Shown here: positions 8,691 through 17,920 of the stretch, in pieces
Layout: every line of letters begins with the position of its first letter
How positions within the stretch are numbered: position 1 is the first letter of the stretch
Assembly: GCA_002011425.1 (NCBI GenBank)
Contig: MTNJ01000013.1
Coordinates: 1 to 64,000 of the forward strand
DNA: 64,000 bases
Direction: 5' to 3'
From: Candidatus Acetothermia bacterium JdFR-48
GTDB lineage: Bacteria > Bipolaricaulota > Bipolaricaulia > Bipolaricaulales > Bipolaricaulaceae
The notes under the pieces: model-generated
The model's input: only the letters and a program-made list of their open reading frames with translations
Told to the model about the DNA's origin: nothing
Database searches by the model: none
Translations under genes and position numbers: made by a program

Positions 8691-11126
8691 TTATGGGTGG
8701 AGCCTGCGCCACGCGAGATCGAGGAGGAAGGAGAAACCGGAGAGAAGGAGAAAAATACGTCGGAGCGGGATCCACTGCCGTCCCTGCCCGGGCACCACCG
8801 GAAGTACCTCGTCCTCCACGATTTCTCCGCCCGCGGCCTCTGCCAGCGCCGCCAAGGCCTCTGAGTCAGCCCCAAAAGCCGCGTACTCCCTGGGGTATGG
8901 TAACGAAACCGTGAAACTTCCCCCATAGCGGCCGGAAACATCGTGTACGAAGAGGGAATAGGCACCGGCGGCGGAGACGTCGATCTCCGCTTCGTAACGA
9001 CCGGGAGCCCTCTGCCAGAATTCTACCGGCATTTCCGTGCCCTCGCCGACTAGCACTCCCTCGAGCGAGAGGCCGTTTACCCATCGGCCTCCCTTGGCTA
9101 CATCCACTATGAGACGCAGCCTTCCGCCGGCCTGCTCCCAAGAGAGATGTACGGGCCCCCTGGTCGGCCAGGCCCGTGCCAGGATCTTCCCGAACAGATC
9201 TTCGATGCCTTCCCAGGAGAGCCAGCTTTCACTCCAGATCCCGGAGAGGTCGGTATTGAGGACCACCACCGCCCCCATGCCCAACCGCCAGTATGCGAGG
9301 ACCGGGTCCCCCCTTTCGGATGTGAGCGTCACCCGGGCCATGGATTTGGCGAAGGTCAAGGTATAGCCGGTCAGGGGTGGGGGGAGAGGGAATTCGCGGG
9401 CGTCCGGGGAATTGCCGTATACGATGTAAAATTTGCCCAGCATGAACCGAGGCCGCAATGCTTTCTCCGTCTCCTTGATAAGGACTTGGGTGAGGCTGCG
9501 GAGGTCTCGCACGAGGATCAAATCGCCCTTCCCGGCGTGGACGAGCCCGCCCAGGATTTCCAGGTCCGGGTCGGTCCCGATGGCGATGCAGGTCACACCT
9601 ATTCCTTCCCGCTCGATCTCGCTATAGAGGGCGTCAAAATTGCCGACGCGGATCGTCTTTCCGTCCGAGACGACGATGATATGGCGAATCCGCGCCTGAA
9701 GCTCTCTCAGGGCCGCGAGTGCGGTGCTCATCGCGGGGTGAAGGTCGGTCCCGCCGCTCGGCTCCAGGGCGGCGAGTGCCCGGTAAAGCTCCTGCTGGGC
9801 GGTTGACGCTGGTGCGGGCTGAACGAGCCAGTAAACGGAGCGGTCGAAGGCCAGGGCCCCGAGGAAATCGTCTTCCGCGACCATTTCCGCGGCCGCGGCT
9901 ACCGCTTCCTTGAGGATATCGATCTTGCGGACTCCCTCCGCCCGTCCCGCCATGGAGGCGGATTTGTCGAGGACGAAGACGAGCGCTGCCGTGGACTCCC
10001 GGATTTCCTGGGGGGCTTCGAAGTCCACCGGGAGGATCTCCTCCACCGGGCCGAGGTATCCTTCTACTGCCTCCCGTCCTAGGACCGCGAGGATCCCCCC
10101 ACCCCCTTCGACGAAAGCCCGGAGCCGCGCCAAGGTTGCCGGGCTTATATATCCCAAAGGATAGTCGTCCAGGATGAGGAGCTCAGTCCCGGCGAGGTCG
10201 AACTCGGTGAGAAAGGAGGTTTTTCTGTATCGGATCTCGCTCTCCGCGAGCAACTCCTCCACCGCCGACTCTCGGCGACCGACGAGGAGGACTCCCGAGG
10301 GTTTACCCACCCGTACCGCGACGGAGAGGGCGTTGTTCTCGGGGAAGGGGTCGGCGGGGGAGAGGAGGGCGAGGGTGAGGACATGGGTCCCAGGCTCGAG
10401 GAGTTCAACCTCGAGGGCAAGCCCGTGTTCCCCGGGAGTAAGGGAGAGCTCCTCACGGCGAAGTTCTGCCCCGTCCAGGGACCAGACCGCAGTGGCCTCG
10501 ATCTCACGGGTACACGAAATCCTGGCGGCGAACTTCGCCCTCCCCGGGGGCATCGAATCCGGCCCCATGAGCCGCCGCAGGATGAGGGGGTCCCCAACCC
10601 CCACGGGGACGAGAGCCACTCCTACGCCGCGGCGCCGGACACGCACGAGTGCTGCCGTGGGATCCCCCTCCGTGGCGCGGCCATCTGTTATGAGGACGAG
10701 CTGTGCGGGTGTGTCGGCCGGGACAAGGCCCAGGGCCAGATTCACGGCCGCGGCGATGTCCGTCCCGGTCGGGTCGATCACGAGCGGGATCCTCCCCGGT
10801 GGCCCGGAGGGCCCCTCCGTGGGTGGGAAGAGGAGGACCGGTTCCCTCCCGAACCCGATGATCCCCACCTTGACCTTGCGACCCTCGAGGCCGGAGAGGA
10901 GTTCTCCGAGACGGGGTTCCGTCTCGCCCCCCGTGCTCGCCGAGAGGTCGGCCAGGAAGAAGACGACCGCCCCCTCCCGGCGCAACGCGACCTGGGGCTC
11001 GGAGAGGGCGAGGACGAGGAGGAGAGCGGTAACGGCTCGCCCCACGGCTCGCCGGCCCCCGAGGAAGAGGAGCCCTCCTACGGCGATCAGGCCCAGGAAG
11101 ACTAACGGCTCGCCGATCTTCACCAT
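8691..11126 (-). CDS. Membrane-anchored VWA protein with glutamine-amidotransferase-like segment
   Basis: 811 residues. Two N-terminal TMs (about 8-50) are followed by a degenerate VWA-like segment with FFLADLSAST, a GATase1-like segment (LLILDDYPLG, FVEGGGGILAVLG), and a proper VWA domain whose MIDAS motif is DKSAS with the later Thr in SGGTDLHPA and Asp in VVSDGKT. A beta-rich periplasmic part and a C-terminal TM follow. This layout is known from the Bat-like proteins that accompany MoxR and DUF58. ATG 11126 overlaps the previous stop by 7 nt. It presumably assembles on, or is remodelled by, the MoxR ATPase; the target is unknown. Confidence 0.75.
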   Translation of the reverse strand: MVKIGEPLVFLGLIAVGGLLFLGGRRAVGRAVTALLLVLALSEPQVALRREGAVVFFLADLSASTGGETEPRLGELLSGLEGRKVKVGIIGFGREPVLLFPPTEGPSGPPGRIPLVIDPTGTDIAAAVNLALGLVPADTPAQLVLITDGRATEGDPTAALVRVRRRGVGVALVPVGVGDPLILRRLMGPDSMPPGRAKFAARISCTREIEATAVWSLDGAELRREELSLTPGEHGLALEVELLEPGTHVLTLALLSPADPFPENNALSVAVRVGKPSGVLLVGRRESAVEELLAESEIRYRKTSFLTEFDLAGTELLILDDYPLGYISPATLARLRAFVEGGGGILAVLGREAVEGYLGPVEEILPVDFEAPQEIRESTAALVFVLDKSASMAGRAEGVRKIDILKEAVAAAAEMVAEDDFLGALAFDRSVYWLVQPAPASTAQQELYRALAALEPSGGTDLHPAMSTALAALRELQARIRHIIVVSDGKTIRVGNFDALYSEIEREGIGVTCIAIGTDPDLEILGGLVHAGKGDLILVRDLRSLTQVLIKETEKALRPRFMLGKFYIVYGNSPDAREFPLPPPLTGYTLTFAKSMARVTLTSERGDPVLAYWRLGMGAVVVLNTDLSGIWSESWLSWEGIEDLFGKILARAWPTRGPVHLSWEQAGGRLRLIVDVAKGGRWVNGLSLEGVLVGEGTEMPVEFWQRAPGRYEAEIDVSAAGAYSLFVHDVSGRYGGSFTVSLPYPREYAAFGADSEALAALAEAAGGEIVEDEVLPVVPGQGRQWIPLRRIFLLLSGFSFLLDLAWRRLHP

Positions 11127-12802
11127 CGCCTGAGGGCCAAAGTTCCCTCCAACAGGAGGACAAGGAGGAATGCCCAGCCCCAGGGCTTCCAAAAGGATGA
11201 GACGGAACGCTCCACGCCGACTCTCCGGGAAGGCATCATCAAGGGCTTGACCTCCTCTCGGGGTTCAGACGGCCGGATCTCCTTCGGCGGGAGATTTACA
11301 GCGATGAAGGAGTCCGTCCCGTCGGGGAACCGGACCTCGTAGAGGCCCGGCTCTGTGGGTATCCAGGGTCCCTCGGTCTCCCGGTCTCCGACGACCAATT
11401 TGGCTCCCTCGGGGAGGGACACCGCCTCGCCCACGTGATACGTGGCCCCCACGCCGGCGGGGAGGAGCCGCGCGAGGAGGGCGTGGACGAAGAGGGGGAA
11501 GTCGGGGGAGAGGAGGACTTCCCGGGCGGCGCCGAAGGAGAGAGGAACGGCGGCCCTCTTCCCCTCGGCCGTCTCCCACAGGAAGGCGGCGGGGAGGTCT
11601 CCACGCCGGAGGAACACCCGGGCTTCCCGAGGAGGCTTCGTGCGATACACGGCTACCTCCTGCCAGTTCGAGAAGTCGAGGTACCGGGCGAGGGTGGGAT
11701 CCTCGGCGGCCCACGCGCCCGCCTCCATCGCCTCCCCGAGCGCGAGGCTGGGCACCGCGCTTCCCCAGAGGAGGAGAGCCCCTGGCGGGGTTTCCGGAAG
11801 GTCAACGCGCACCGCGACGGTCAGATCCCAAGGGGGCGAATCGACGATAGCCGCCCCCGAGGCGAGGATCGCCGCCCGAAGGAAGGGATCCTCTTCGCCG
11901 ATCCAACGCACTCGCGCGGGGGCCCGCCTCCCCAAGGCGAAGTAGTACACATCGTTTTCGGGGAAGAGGTCCGCGGTCTCTAACGCGGCAACGAACCCCA
12001 CGTCCAAGGGACCGAAATAGGGGAAAGCGAAGCCCCGCTCGGCGCCGGGCGGGACGGTCACCTCCTCGCGGAAGGTGTAGCCCCCGGCCCGGATCGTCAC
12101 CGGGACCTTTCGCGCCCTTGAGGTGCCGTTCCACACGGAGACGAAGGCCTCATAGCCCGAGCCATCGGGCTGTGGCCGCAGGGAGAAGGTTGTGAGGGCA
12201 AGATCCTCCGGTCGGGGGAGGACGATGACCTCGAGTCCCTCCGCCCCCCGCAGAGGTGAATCGGTGACGATGACGATCCTCTCCCAATCCCCGACGAGGT
12301 ATTCCAAGGCTTCTCCTAGTGGAGCCCTCCCACCAAGGGTTGGAACGTAGCGGGTGATCCCACGCAGGACCTCTTCCCGGTCGGCGGTCGGGGATACGAG
12401 GTAGCGGGGTGGGTTGGCCCAGGCGATGACGGCCCATGGGCCGGTGGAGCCACGCACGATCTCTGCCGCGATCCGTCTCGCCTCGGCGGGGAGGCCATCA
12501 GCGTCCATGGAGGCCGAGGCGTCGAGGACCAGGGCCACGGCCTCCGGGGGGGCCTCGTGTTCGATCGTGGGCTCCGCGGAGGCGGCCGCGAGGAGCCCCA
12601 CGCCGAGCAGTTGCAAGAAGAGGAGAATATCCCACAGTGTCCGCAGCTTCTCTCGGAAGGAAAGCGGACGCTCCGGCACCCGTTCCCACAGAAAGAGGGC
12701 CGAGACCTCCTCCTCCCGGAGGCGGCGCCGCAGGAAGTAGAGGAGGAGAACAACTCCCCACCCGAGGAGCCAGAGAAATCCCCACGGGACCCCGAAACTC
12801 AT
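11120..12802 (-). CDS. BatA-like membrane protein with VWA domain
   Basis: 560 residues. The N-terminus has the BatA pattern: TM1 at about 4-22 ending in LLYFLRRR, an amphipathic stretch, and TM2 near 60-80. Then comes a VWA domain with MIDAS DASASMD at about 96, a beta-rich domain containing AIVDSPPWDLTVAV, and a final C-terminal TM (WAFLLVLLLEGTLAL). ATG 12802 lies one base after the DUF58 stop (TGAG-ATG). The family works with MoxR-type ATPases at the membrane; which process is served here cannot be seen. Confidence 0.78.
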   Translation of the reverse strand: MSFGVPWGFLWLLGWGVVLLLYFLRRRLREEEVSALFLWERVPERPLSFREKLRTLWDILLFLQLLGVGLLAAASAEPTIEHEAPPEAVALVLDASASMDADGLPAEARRIAAEIVRGSTGPWAVIAWANPPRYLVSPTADREEVLRGITRYVPTLGGRAPLGEALEYLVGDWERIVIVTDSPLRGAEGLEVIVLPRPEDLALTTFSLRPQPDGSGYEAFVSVWNGTSRARKVPVTIRAGGYTFREEVTVPPGAERGFAFPYFGPLDVGFVAALETADLFPENDVYYFALGRRAPARVRWIGEEDPFLRAAILASGAAIVDSPPWDLTVAVRVDLPETPPGALLLWGSAVPSLALGEAMEAGAWAAEDPTLARYLDFSNWQEVAVYRTKPPREARVFLRRGDLPAAFLWETAEGKRAAVPLSFGAAREVLLSPDFPLFVHALLARLLPAGVGATYHVGEAVSLPEGAKLVVGDRETEGPWIPTEPGLYEVRFPDGTDSFIAVNLPPKEIRPSEPREEVKPLMMPSRRVGVERSVSSFWKPWGWAFLLVLLLEGTLALRRW

Positions 12803-12803
12803 C

Positions 12804-13664
12804 TCAGTGCCCCAACATAATCCAGGCCGCCTCGACGGGGCTCGCGGCTGAGGAGAAAAGGAAGTACGGGATACCACGTTCGGAGGCGTAAGCGTTTATC
12901 GCCATATTCCACTGGGCCACGGCCTCACGATAAGCCCGCAGGGCCACCTCGCCCACCGCGAGATGCCGCCGCTTCCCGAGCTCCACGTCCACCAGCTCGA
13001 GTTCACCCCGCAGACGCGGATCGAGGTCCTGGGGGGAGAGTACTTGAACGAGGATCACGGAGTGGCGACCGAAGAGGAGCGCCGAGATCCCCTCTTTCCA
13101 ACCCGACTCACAGAGGAAGTCCGAGATCACTACACAGAGTCCAGGCTCCCATCCCCGCTCGGCCCAGGCGGAGAGGGCGGTGTTGAGGCCGGTGGTGCCC
13201 GTGGACTCCAGCGCCGTTAGGGCTCTGAAGAGGCTCACGAGCTGGGCCCTCCCACGGCGGGGGATCAGTTTCTCCTCAGGAGACGCGGTGAAGGCTACGA
13301 GACCGAAACGATCTTGGCCTCGGTAGGCGACGAACCCCAAGGCGGCGGAGAGCCGCGTGGCGAAGTCCAGCTTTTTCGGCTGGCCCTTCCCCATGGAGCC
13401 GGAGACATCTAGGAGGAGATAAAGGGGGGATTCAACCTCCCGCTTGTAGACCCTGACGAGAAGGCGTCGGAGCCGTGCGTAGGCGGCCCAGTCCACGAGG
13501 CGGAAATCATCTCCGGGTTGGTAGGGGCGGAAGTCAGTGAATTCCAAAGAGTAGCCTGTGCGAAGGGAAGGGTGAGCTCCCACAAGCTCACTGCGTGGCT
13601 GCCGCAGCGAGAGCTTTAGGCGCGCGAGACTTCGGAGTTCGGCCTGGCTCAAGAGTTCCCTCAT
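12804..13664 (-). CDS. DUF58 domain protein
   Basis: 286 residues. The DUF58 core motif FRPYQPGDDFRLVDWAAYAR begins at about 46, then RVYKREVE and a VWA-like strand LLLDVSGSMGKG near 82. No membrane segment. DUF58 proteins almost always follow a MoxR ATPase gene, as here: its ATG overlaps the moxR stop (ATGA). They are thought to be adaptors between the ATPase and VWA-type clients. The MIDAS-like DVSGSM is intact, so metal binding is possible. Confidence 0.88.
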   Translation of the reverse strand: MRELLSQAELRSLARLKLSLRQPRSELVGAHPSLRTGYSLEFTDFRPYQPGDDFRLVDWAAYARLRRLLVRVYKREVESPLYLLLDVSGSMGKGQPKKLDFATRLSAALGFVAYRGQDRFGLVAFTASPEEKLIPRRGRAQLVSLFRALTALESTGTTGLNTALSAWAERGWEPGLCVVISDFLCESGWKEGISALLFGRHSVILVQVLSPQDLDPRLRGELELVDVELGKRRHLAVGEVALRAYREAVAQWNMAINAYASERGIPYFLFSSAASPVEAAWIMLGH

Positions 13665-14638
13665 GGCGGGGGCACGGACCTGACCACCTCCTGCAGGATC
13701 TCTTTGACAGTGATCCCCTCGGCCTCGCCGCGGAAGTTGAGAATGATGCGGTGGAGGAGCGCTGGCTCGAGGATGTCCCGGATATCATCCATGGTCACGT
13801 GGTAGCGGCCGGCGAGGAAGGCCCGGGCCTTGGCCCCGAAGACCAGGGCGAGTGCACCTCGGGGGCTCGCACCGTATTGGACATAGCGTCTGACGGCCTC
13901 GGGTGCGGCGAGGCCATTCGGGTGGGTAGCGAGGATCAATCGCGCGGCGTAATCCATAAGGGGCCCCGATACGGGGTACGCTCCCACCACTCGGCGCGCC
14001 AAGAGCACATCTCCCGGATTCATCACCGGGTCCGGGAGGGTGATTCCCTCCCCTTCGGTGTTACGACGCAAGATCTCCACGAGCTCCCCCTTGTCGGGGA
14101 AAGAAACCTCGGCCTTGAACAGGAACCGGTCCACCTGGGCCTCGGGCAGAGGATAGGTCCCCTCCATCTCGATGGGGTTCTGGGTGGCGAGGACTACGAA
14201 CGGTTCTTCAAGGGGGTGGGTCTTACCCCCAACCGTGACCTGGCGCTCCTGCATTGCTTCCAGTAACGCCGCCTGGGTTTTCGGGGTAGCGCGGTTGATT
14301 TCGTCGGCGAGAACCACATTGGCGAATATCGGGCCGGGGACGAAGCGGAAGGATTCAGTATCTTCGGCGAAAACGTTGGTCCCGAGAATGTCGGCGGGCA
14401 TGAGGTCCGGAGTGAATTGGATTCGCGAGAAGGAGAGCCCCAGTGCCCGGGCGAGGGTCCGGACGAGCAGCGTCTTCCCGAGGCCGGGGACGCCCTCGAC
14501 CAGTAGATGCCCGCCCGAAAGGAGGGTCCAGAGAGCGATTTCCACGACCCGCTCTTGGCCCACAATTACCGCAGCGATGGCCTCCCGGAGTTTGGTGAAG
14601 GCCTCTTGAGCTTGTGTGAGTTCCTTTTCGGTGATCAT
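13661..14638 (-). CDS. moxR: MoxR-family AAA+ ATPase
   Basis: 325-residue cytoplasmic ATPase. Walker A is GVPGLGKT (49-56), Walker B VVLADE (108-113), followed by sensor region VVLATQNPIEMEGTYPLP and a C-terminal lid with SPRGALALV. MoxR proteins act as chaperone-like machines that insert cofactors or mature VWA-containing complexes. Its gene overlaps both neighbours by 4 nt, and the operon order MoxR-DUF58-BatA-like-VWA is canonical. Confidence 0.93.
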   Translation of the reverse strand: MITEKELTQAQEAFTKLREAIAAVIVGQERVVEIALWTLLSGGHLLVEGVPGLGKTLLVRTLARALGLSFSRIQFTPDLMPADILGTNVFAEDTESFRFVPGPIFANVVLADEINRATPKTQAALLEAMQERQVTVGGKTHPLEEPFVVLATQNPIEMEGTYPLPEAQVDRFLFKAEVSFPDKGELVEILRRNTEGEGITLPDPVMNPGDVLLARRVVGAYPVSGPLMDYAARLILATHPNGLAAPEAVRRYVQYGASPRGALALVFGAKARAFLAGRYHVTMDDIRDILEPALLHRIILNFRGEAEGITVKEILQEVVRSVPPP

Positions 14639-15942
14639 CCGCTGACCTCCTCGCGTGCTAGAAGCAAGAAATAGCGACGGATGAGCTCCTCGGCGCCCGG
14701 GGGAAGCCCCCGTCCCCCGAGGGAGATCTTCACGCCGCCCAATGGGGGGATATATGGGATGGCCTCGTCACCGGAGGGCTCGGGCGGTGGAGAAAGGAGA
14801 GCGGAGGTGCGTACCGGTCCTTCTCCGGGGCGGGTCTCCACCTCTGTGGCCCGAGGTGGCGTTATGTGCCAAAGCTCCCGGTCCTCAACGACGGCCGGCG
14901 CCTCTCCCGGAGTCTTCCCAGCGAGCTCCGCCGTCCCCTCCGGAGGAAGCTCCCCCCCACCCTCCTCACTGGGCCAAGGGGCCTCGGCCATGCTCCCCGC
15001 TTGGGGGCCGGGGACTGCCCGCGGGGCGAAGACCTTCACCTCATTGCCTTCCCCCTCGGAGGCGCTGCTCTTCGCCTCGCCCAGGCGCCCCGCAGCGCCT
15101 GGGGAGAGGTCCTCGGGCGGAGTTCCCTCCGCCAAGGGGAGCGAGGGTGGCGCGGGTCCCATCACTTCGCTGGGTTCTTTCCGTGCTTGCTGAGACGCAG
15201 GGGAGCCCGAAGGCGACCGGTTTTTTCCTTCTCTATCAGCGATGTCTCCTGAGGGAGCCTCCGCCGTACCTTCGGCTGCCCGTGGGTTCCCCCCTGGACT
15301 CCCCCGCTCGCCCACCAATTGACCCTCTACGAATTCTTCCAGAGCGTTGAGACCGGCGTCTGAGCGGGCTTCCGTGATATCGGGGCGCAGTGCCCGGGTT
15401 TCTTCGGGAGATTCCTCCTGAACCTTCTCTCGCACGTCATCTTGGGAAGTCAGCTCAGTGTGGGGAAGCGTAATGGGGGAATCCTGCCGGATTGGGGGCA
15501 GGAGGTAGATCGCGAGGAGGAAGGCAAGGATCCCCGCCATAACGGCGAGCTCAGGCTTCTCGGGTATGAGAAGTCGTGGAGGTCTCAGCTCGCGCAGCTC
15601 GACCACCTCCGCGAGCTTCTCGAGGAGCACCGTCTCGCCTCGGCGCGCGAGCTCCCAAGCCCCGAGGAGTGCTTCCCCCACGCCGAGCCGCTTCCCAGCC
15701 CGGAGGAGAAATCTCTCGGGCGCCAGGGGAAGTGCGATGCCCACGAAAAATCCCCCAGATCCTAGGGCGGTGAGTTCCGGAGGAAACGAACCGAAGATGC
15801 GTCTTACGACCAGGGAGATAGTCGCGACCGCGAGGACCCCGAAAATTCCGAACCGAAGGCCCCTCCTCAGTCTGCCCCAGCGGAGAATTCTTCGAAACTC
15901 ACGCTGGAAAACCTCCACGTCCACCACCCCACGATCACGCAT
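14635..15942 (-). CDS. Two-TM protein with long Pro/Gly/Glu-rich disordered region, unknown function
   Basis: 435 residues, not recognised. A basic N-terminus (RRILRWGRLRRGLR) precedes two TMs at about 25-65, a short soluble helix pair, a third TM near 135-150, and about 240 residues of low-complexity Pro/Glu/Gly/Ser sequence. The C-terminal 60 residues are ordered again (IPYIPPLGGVKISLGGRGLP, then RRYFLLLAREE). The start is uncertain: ATG 15942 overlaps the previous gene by about 76 bp, and a GTG slightly downstream is an alternative. The stop overlaps moxR by 4 nt. The layout suggests a protein spanning the periplasm. Confidence 0.6.
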   Translation of the reverse strand: MRDRGVVDVEVFQREFRRILRWGRLRRGLRFGIFGVLAVATISLVVRRIFGSFPPELTALGSGGFFVGIALPLAPERFLLRAGKRLGVGEALLGAWELARRGETVLLEKLAEVVELRELRPPRLLIPEKPELAVMAGILAFLLAIYLLPPIRQDSPITLPHTELTSQDDVREKVQEESPEETRALRPDITEARSDAGLNALEEFVEGQLVGERGSPGGNPRAAEGTAEAPSGDIADREGKNRSPSGSPASQQARKEPSEVMGPAPPSLPLAEGTPPEDLSPGAAGRLGEAKSSASEGEGNEVKVFAPRAVPGPQAGSMAEAPWPSEEGGGELPPEGTAELAGKTPGEAPAVVEDRELWHITPPRATEVETRPGEGPVRTSALLSPPPEPSGDEAIPYIPPLGGVKISLGGRGLPPGAEELIRRYFLLLAREEVSG

Positions 15943-16562
15943 CCTGTGCCCACGAGAGTCCAGGCTCCCATGCCGAAATGTCCACGATTCCAAGCATAGC
16001 TTACGGCTTCCAGAGGTGAAAGCCAGGGAAAGAAGAGGAGAGGCAGGACATTCGCGAGGATAAGGATCCCGTAGCGCATGAGGATTCCGAGTCCCTCCGA
16101 TTTGATCCACCCCGCGGTCCAATATCCCACACCGGTGAAGAGGATAACGACAAGGAAGAGATAGAATGCGGTGACGACGACACCCAGGGGCGAGGCCCCA
16201 TCATCGGAGGCGCTCACGGGGAGAAATGGCAGAAAGGCGGAAGTACAGAGGAGCGCAAGGAGGAGGATCCTCCCGGTCCTTCGCCGCGGCGAGCCCCCGG
16301 GAACGACCCAGCGCCGCTCGATATGGCCAAGCTGTAACCCGGCGATTCCACAGAGCACGACGAGCACCTTTGGGAAAAAGGAGCGCTGCACAAAGGGGAG
16401 CAACATTTCCCAACCCTTCACCGTCCCCGGGGAGAGGAGGGATACGAAGAGCATCACCGCTGCCAAGAGACTGAGCCCCTGCAGGGAGGTGGCCAGGGTC
16501 TCGGAAAAACTCAAGGGTCTAACCGCTCCCTTGAACATAGATCGAAAAGTGATATCGGGCAT
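15867..16562 (-). CDS. Polytopic membrane protein of the MoxR operon, unknown function
   Basis: 231 residues with about six hydrophobic segments (LSLLAAVMLFVSLLS, LVVLCGIAGLQL, ILLLALLCTSAFLPFL, VVVTAFYLFLVVILF, ILANVLPLLFF, VGTGCVIVGWWTW). No motif I recognise; the general look is of an ABC-2-like or other small permease. ATG 16562 follows AGGAGGTG with 10-nt spacing, so this start is well supported although the gene overlaps its upstream neighbour by 44 bp and its downstream neighbour by about 76 bp. Co-transcribed with the MoxR/VWA genes. Confidence 0.65.
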   Translation of the reverse strand: MPDITFRSMFKGAVRPLSFSETLATSLQGLSLLAAVMLFVSLLSPGTVKGWEMLLPFVQRSFFPKVLVVLCGIAGLQLGHIERRWVVPGGSPRRRTGRILLLALLCTSAFLPFLPVSASDDGASPLGVVVTAFYLFLVVILFTGVGYWTAGWIKSEGLGILMRYGILILANVLPLLFFPWLSPLEAVSYAWNRGHFGMGAWTLVGTGCVIVGWWTWRFSSVSFEEFSAGAD

Positions 16563-17793
16563 AGCGTTTGTGCACCTCCTTTTTCGCCTGGACCCAAATT
16601 GCATCTCCAGGGGAAAGTCGCTCAAGGAGCCAGCGGAGGAGCGGACGGACCCCTCGTGGCGCCGCGCGCAGAAATCCCTCCCGGCTCCACCGTCGACCGT
16701 CGAGGCCCTGGATCTCCCCATCTCCCCCGACTTGGAAGCGATCGCCGAGAGGCAATAGTTCCCGAGGCTCAAGACTCCAAAAGATCCGTTCTTTCCCGGG
16801 GGCAACCGTGAAGGCGGTCCTGTCACCCCCGGGCCCGAGCCACCAATTCACGTCTCTTCCAACCCAACTTCCCTCCGCCTCAGGGAGGAGCTCGAACCTA
16901 ATGCCGGGAAGGGTCCAATCCGTCCCTTCCTGGGTAGCAATGCCCGCGAAGATGAGGGCGAAGTGGGGGGCGATCGCCTCCCGGATCTCCCAGTGAACTT
17001 CGACCACCCGCTCTCCCCGGATGAAGAGTGCGGAAAGTGTCCCCGAAGTCGTAAAAGCGAGGAAAAGGACGGCAAGGTAAGGACGTGGACTGCCCGTCCG
17101 CGCGAATTTTCCCAAGGCAAAACCTAAAGCGATGAGGTACAGGGCTGACCCTACAGCTACAGCCCCCAGTGGTCGGGGTGCGAGAGGGATCTCCCCCAGT
17201 GCCTCGACGAGCACCTCTCGCGGGGGGAAGTTCTCCTTCCGATCCGAGAGATAAGCCTCCCAGGCCCGGATAATTTCAGTAGAGTTTGGGGAGAGAAGTT
17301 CGGGAGTATAAGAGAGCGCATGGAACGAAGAGAGGAGGAGAGGATCGGAGATGTCGATAGGGGTGAGAGGTACGGCGGGGAAGTGCGCTTCCGCAGGAGG
17401 CGGACCGAGATATCCATGGAGGCCATCCGCCGGATGTGGAATTGGAATCGCCTCTTCCTTGACGATCACCTCCCCCCGGCGGAGCCGGAGTGTGAGTCTC
17501 CGGGTGCCGAGCGTGAGGGGCCAGGGCAGGAGGTAGGAAACCTTCCCTCCCGGGGGAAGGAGAAGGTCGAGCTTCAGGGAGAGGCGAGACCAGCCCCGCC
17601 AGGGTGAACCGACCCGCTGGGAGATCTCAAGCGTGGCCCGAAGGGGGAAGGGATCGGGGTTGAGGACGTGGACGTACAGAGGGTTTACTGCGTCCATCAC
17701 TGGGATCCCCTGCCATCCCAGGGAGGCCTCGATGGAAGGGGTGCCGAAGACCGGGAAGATAAGGGCAAACCAAAGAAATACAGACAGAATAAT
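16519..17793 (-). CDS. Envelope protein abutting tRNA-Ala, unknown function, start codon unresolved
   Basis: About 424 residues, not recognised. It begins with a secretory signal (ILSVFLWFALIFPVFG), has a beta-rich extracytoplasmic domain to about residue 200, two TMs near 215-260 (ALYLIALGFALGKF, YLAVLFLAFTTSGTL) and a second soluble domain. Between the tRNA 3' end and the signal peptide there is no ATG, GTG or TTG in frame. The options are ATT at 17793 (its A is the tRNA discriminator base), CTG at 17787, or ATG 17829 inside the tRNA gene. The next internal ATG (about 17718) would remove the signal peptide. First protein gene of the MoxR operon. Confidence 0.55.
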   Translation of the reverse strand: MILSVFLWFALIFPVFGTPSIEASLGWQGIPVMDAVNPLYVHVLNPDPFPLRATLEISQRVGSPWRGWSRLSLKLDLLLPPGGKVSYLLPWPLTLGTRRLTLRLRRGEVIVKEEAIPIPHPADGLHGYLGPPPAEAHFPAVPLTPIDISDPLLLSSFHALSYTPELLSPNSTEIIRAWEAYLSDRKENFPPREVLVEALGEIPLAPRPLGAVAVGSALYLIALGFALGKFARTGSPRPYLAVLFLAFTTSGTLSALFIRGERVVEVHWEIREAIAPHFALIFAGIATQEGTDWTLPGIRFELLPEAEGSWVGRDVNWWLGPGGDRTAFTVAPGKERIFWSLEPRELLPLGDRFQVGGDGEIQGLDGRRWSREGFLRAAPRGVRPLLRWLLERLSPGDAIWVQAKKEVHKRYARYHFSIYVQGSG

Positions 17794-17865
17794 GGAGCCG
17801 ACGGGACTTGAACCCGTGACCTCTGGCATGCCATGCCAGCGCTCTCCCAACTGAGCTACGGCCCC
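17793..17865 (-). tRNA. tRNA-Ala (anticodon GGC)
   Basis: 73-nt cloverleaf on the minus strand. Acceptor stem GGGGCCG pairs with CGGCTCC (one G-T pair), D arm AGCTCAGTTGGGAGAGC, anticodon stem CTGGC/GCCAG with loop ATGGCAT giving anticodon GGC, T arm ACGGGTTCAAGTCCCGT, discriminator A. CCA is not encoded. G-C richness of the stems suits a thermophile or a high-GC genome. The next reading frame begins at its last base. Confidence 0.95.
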
Positions 17866-17877
17866 AACCGTAACCGT

Positions 17878-17906
17878 ATTTTCGGGGGCACTCGTTGCGC
17901 TGTCAA
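17878..17906 (-). promoter_or_regulatory. Promoter of tRNA-Ala and perhaps the MoxR/VWA operon
   Basis: Minus strand TTGACA (17901-17906), 17-bp spacer, GAAAAT (17878-17883). Predicted start is about 5-6 bases before the tRNA 5' end. As no other promoter is evident before the next gene, the transcript may continue into the operon. Confidence 0.55.
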
Positions 17907-17920
17907 GGAGCGAAAGCGCT

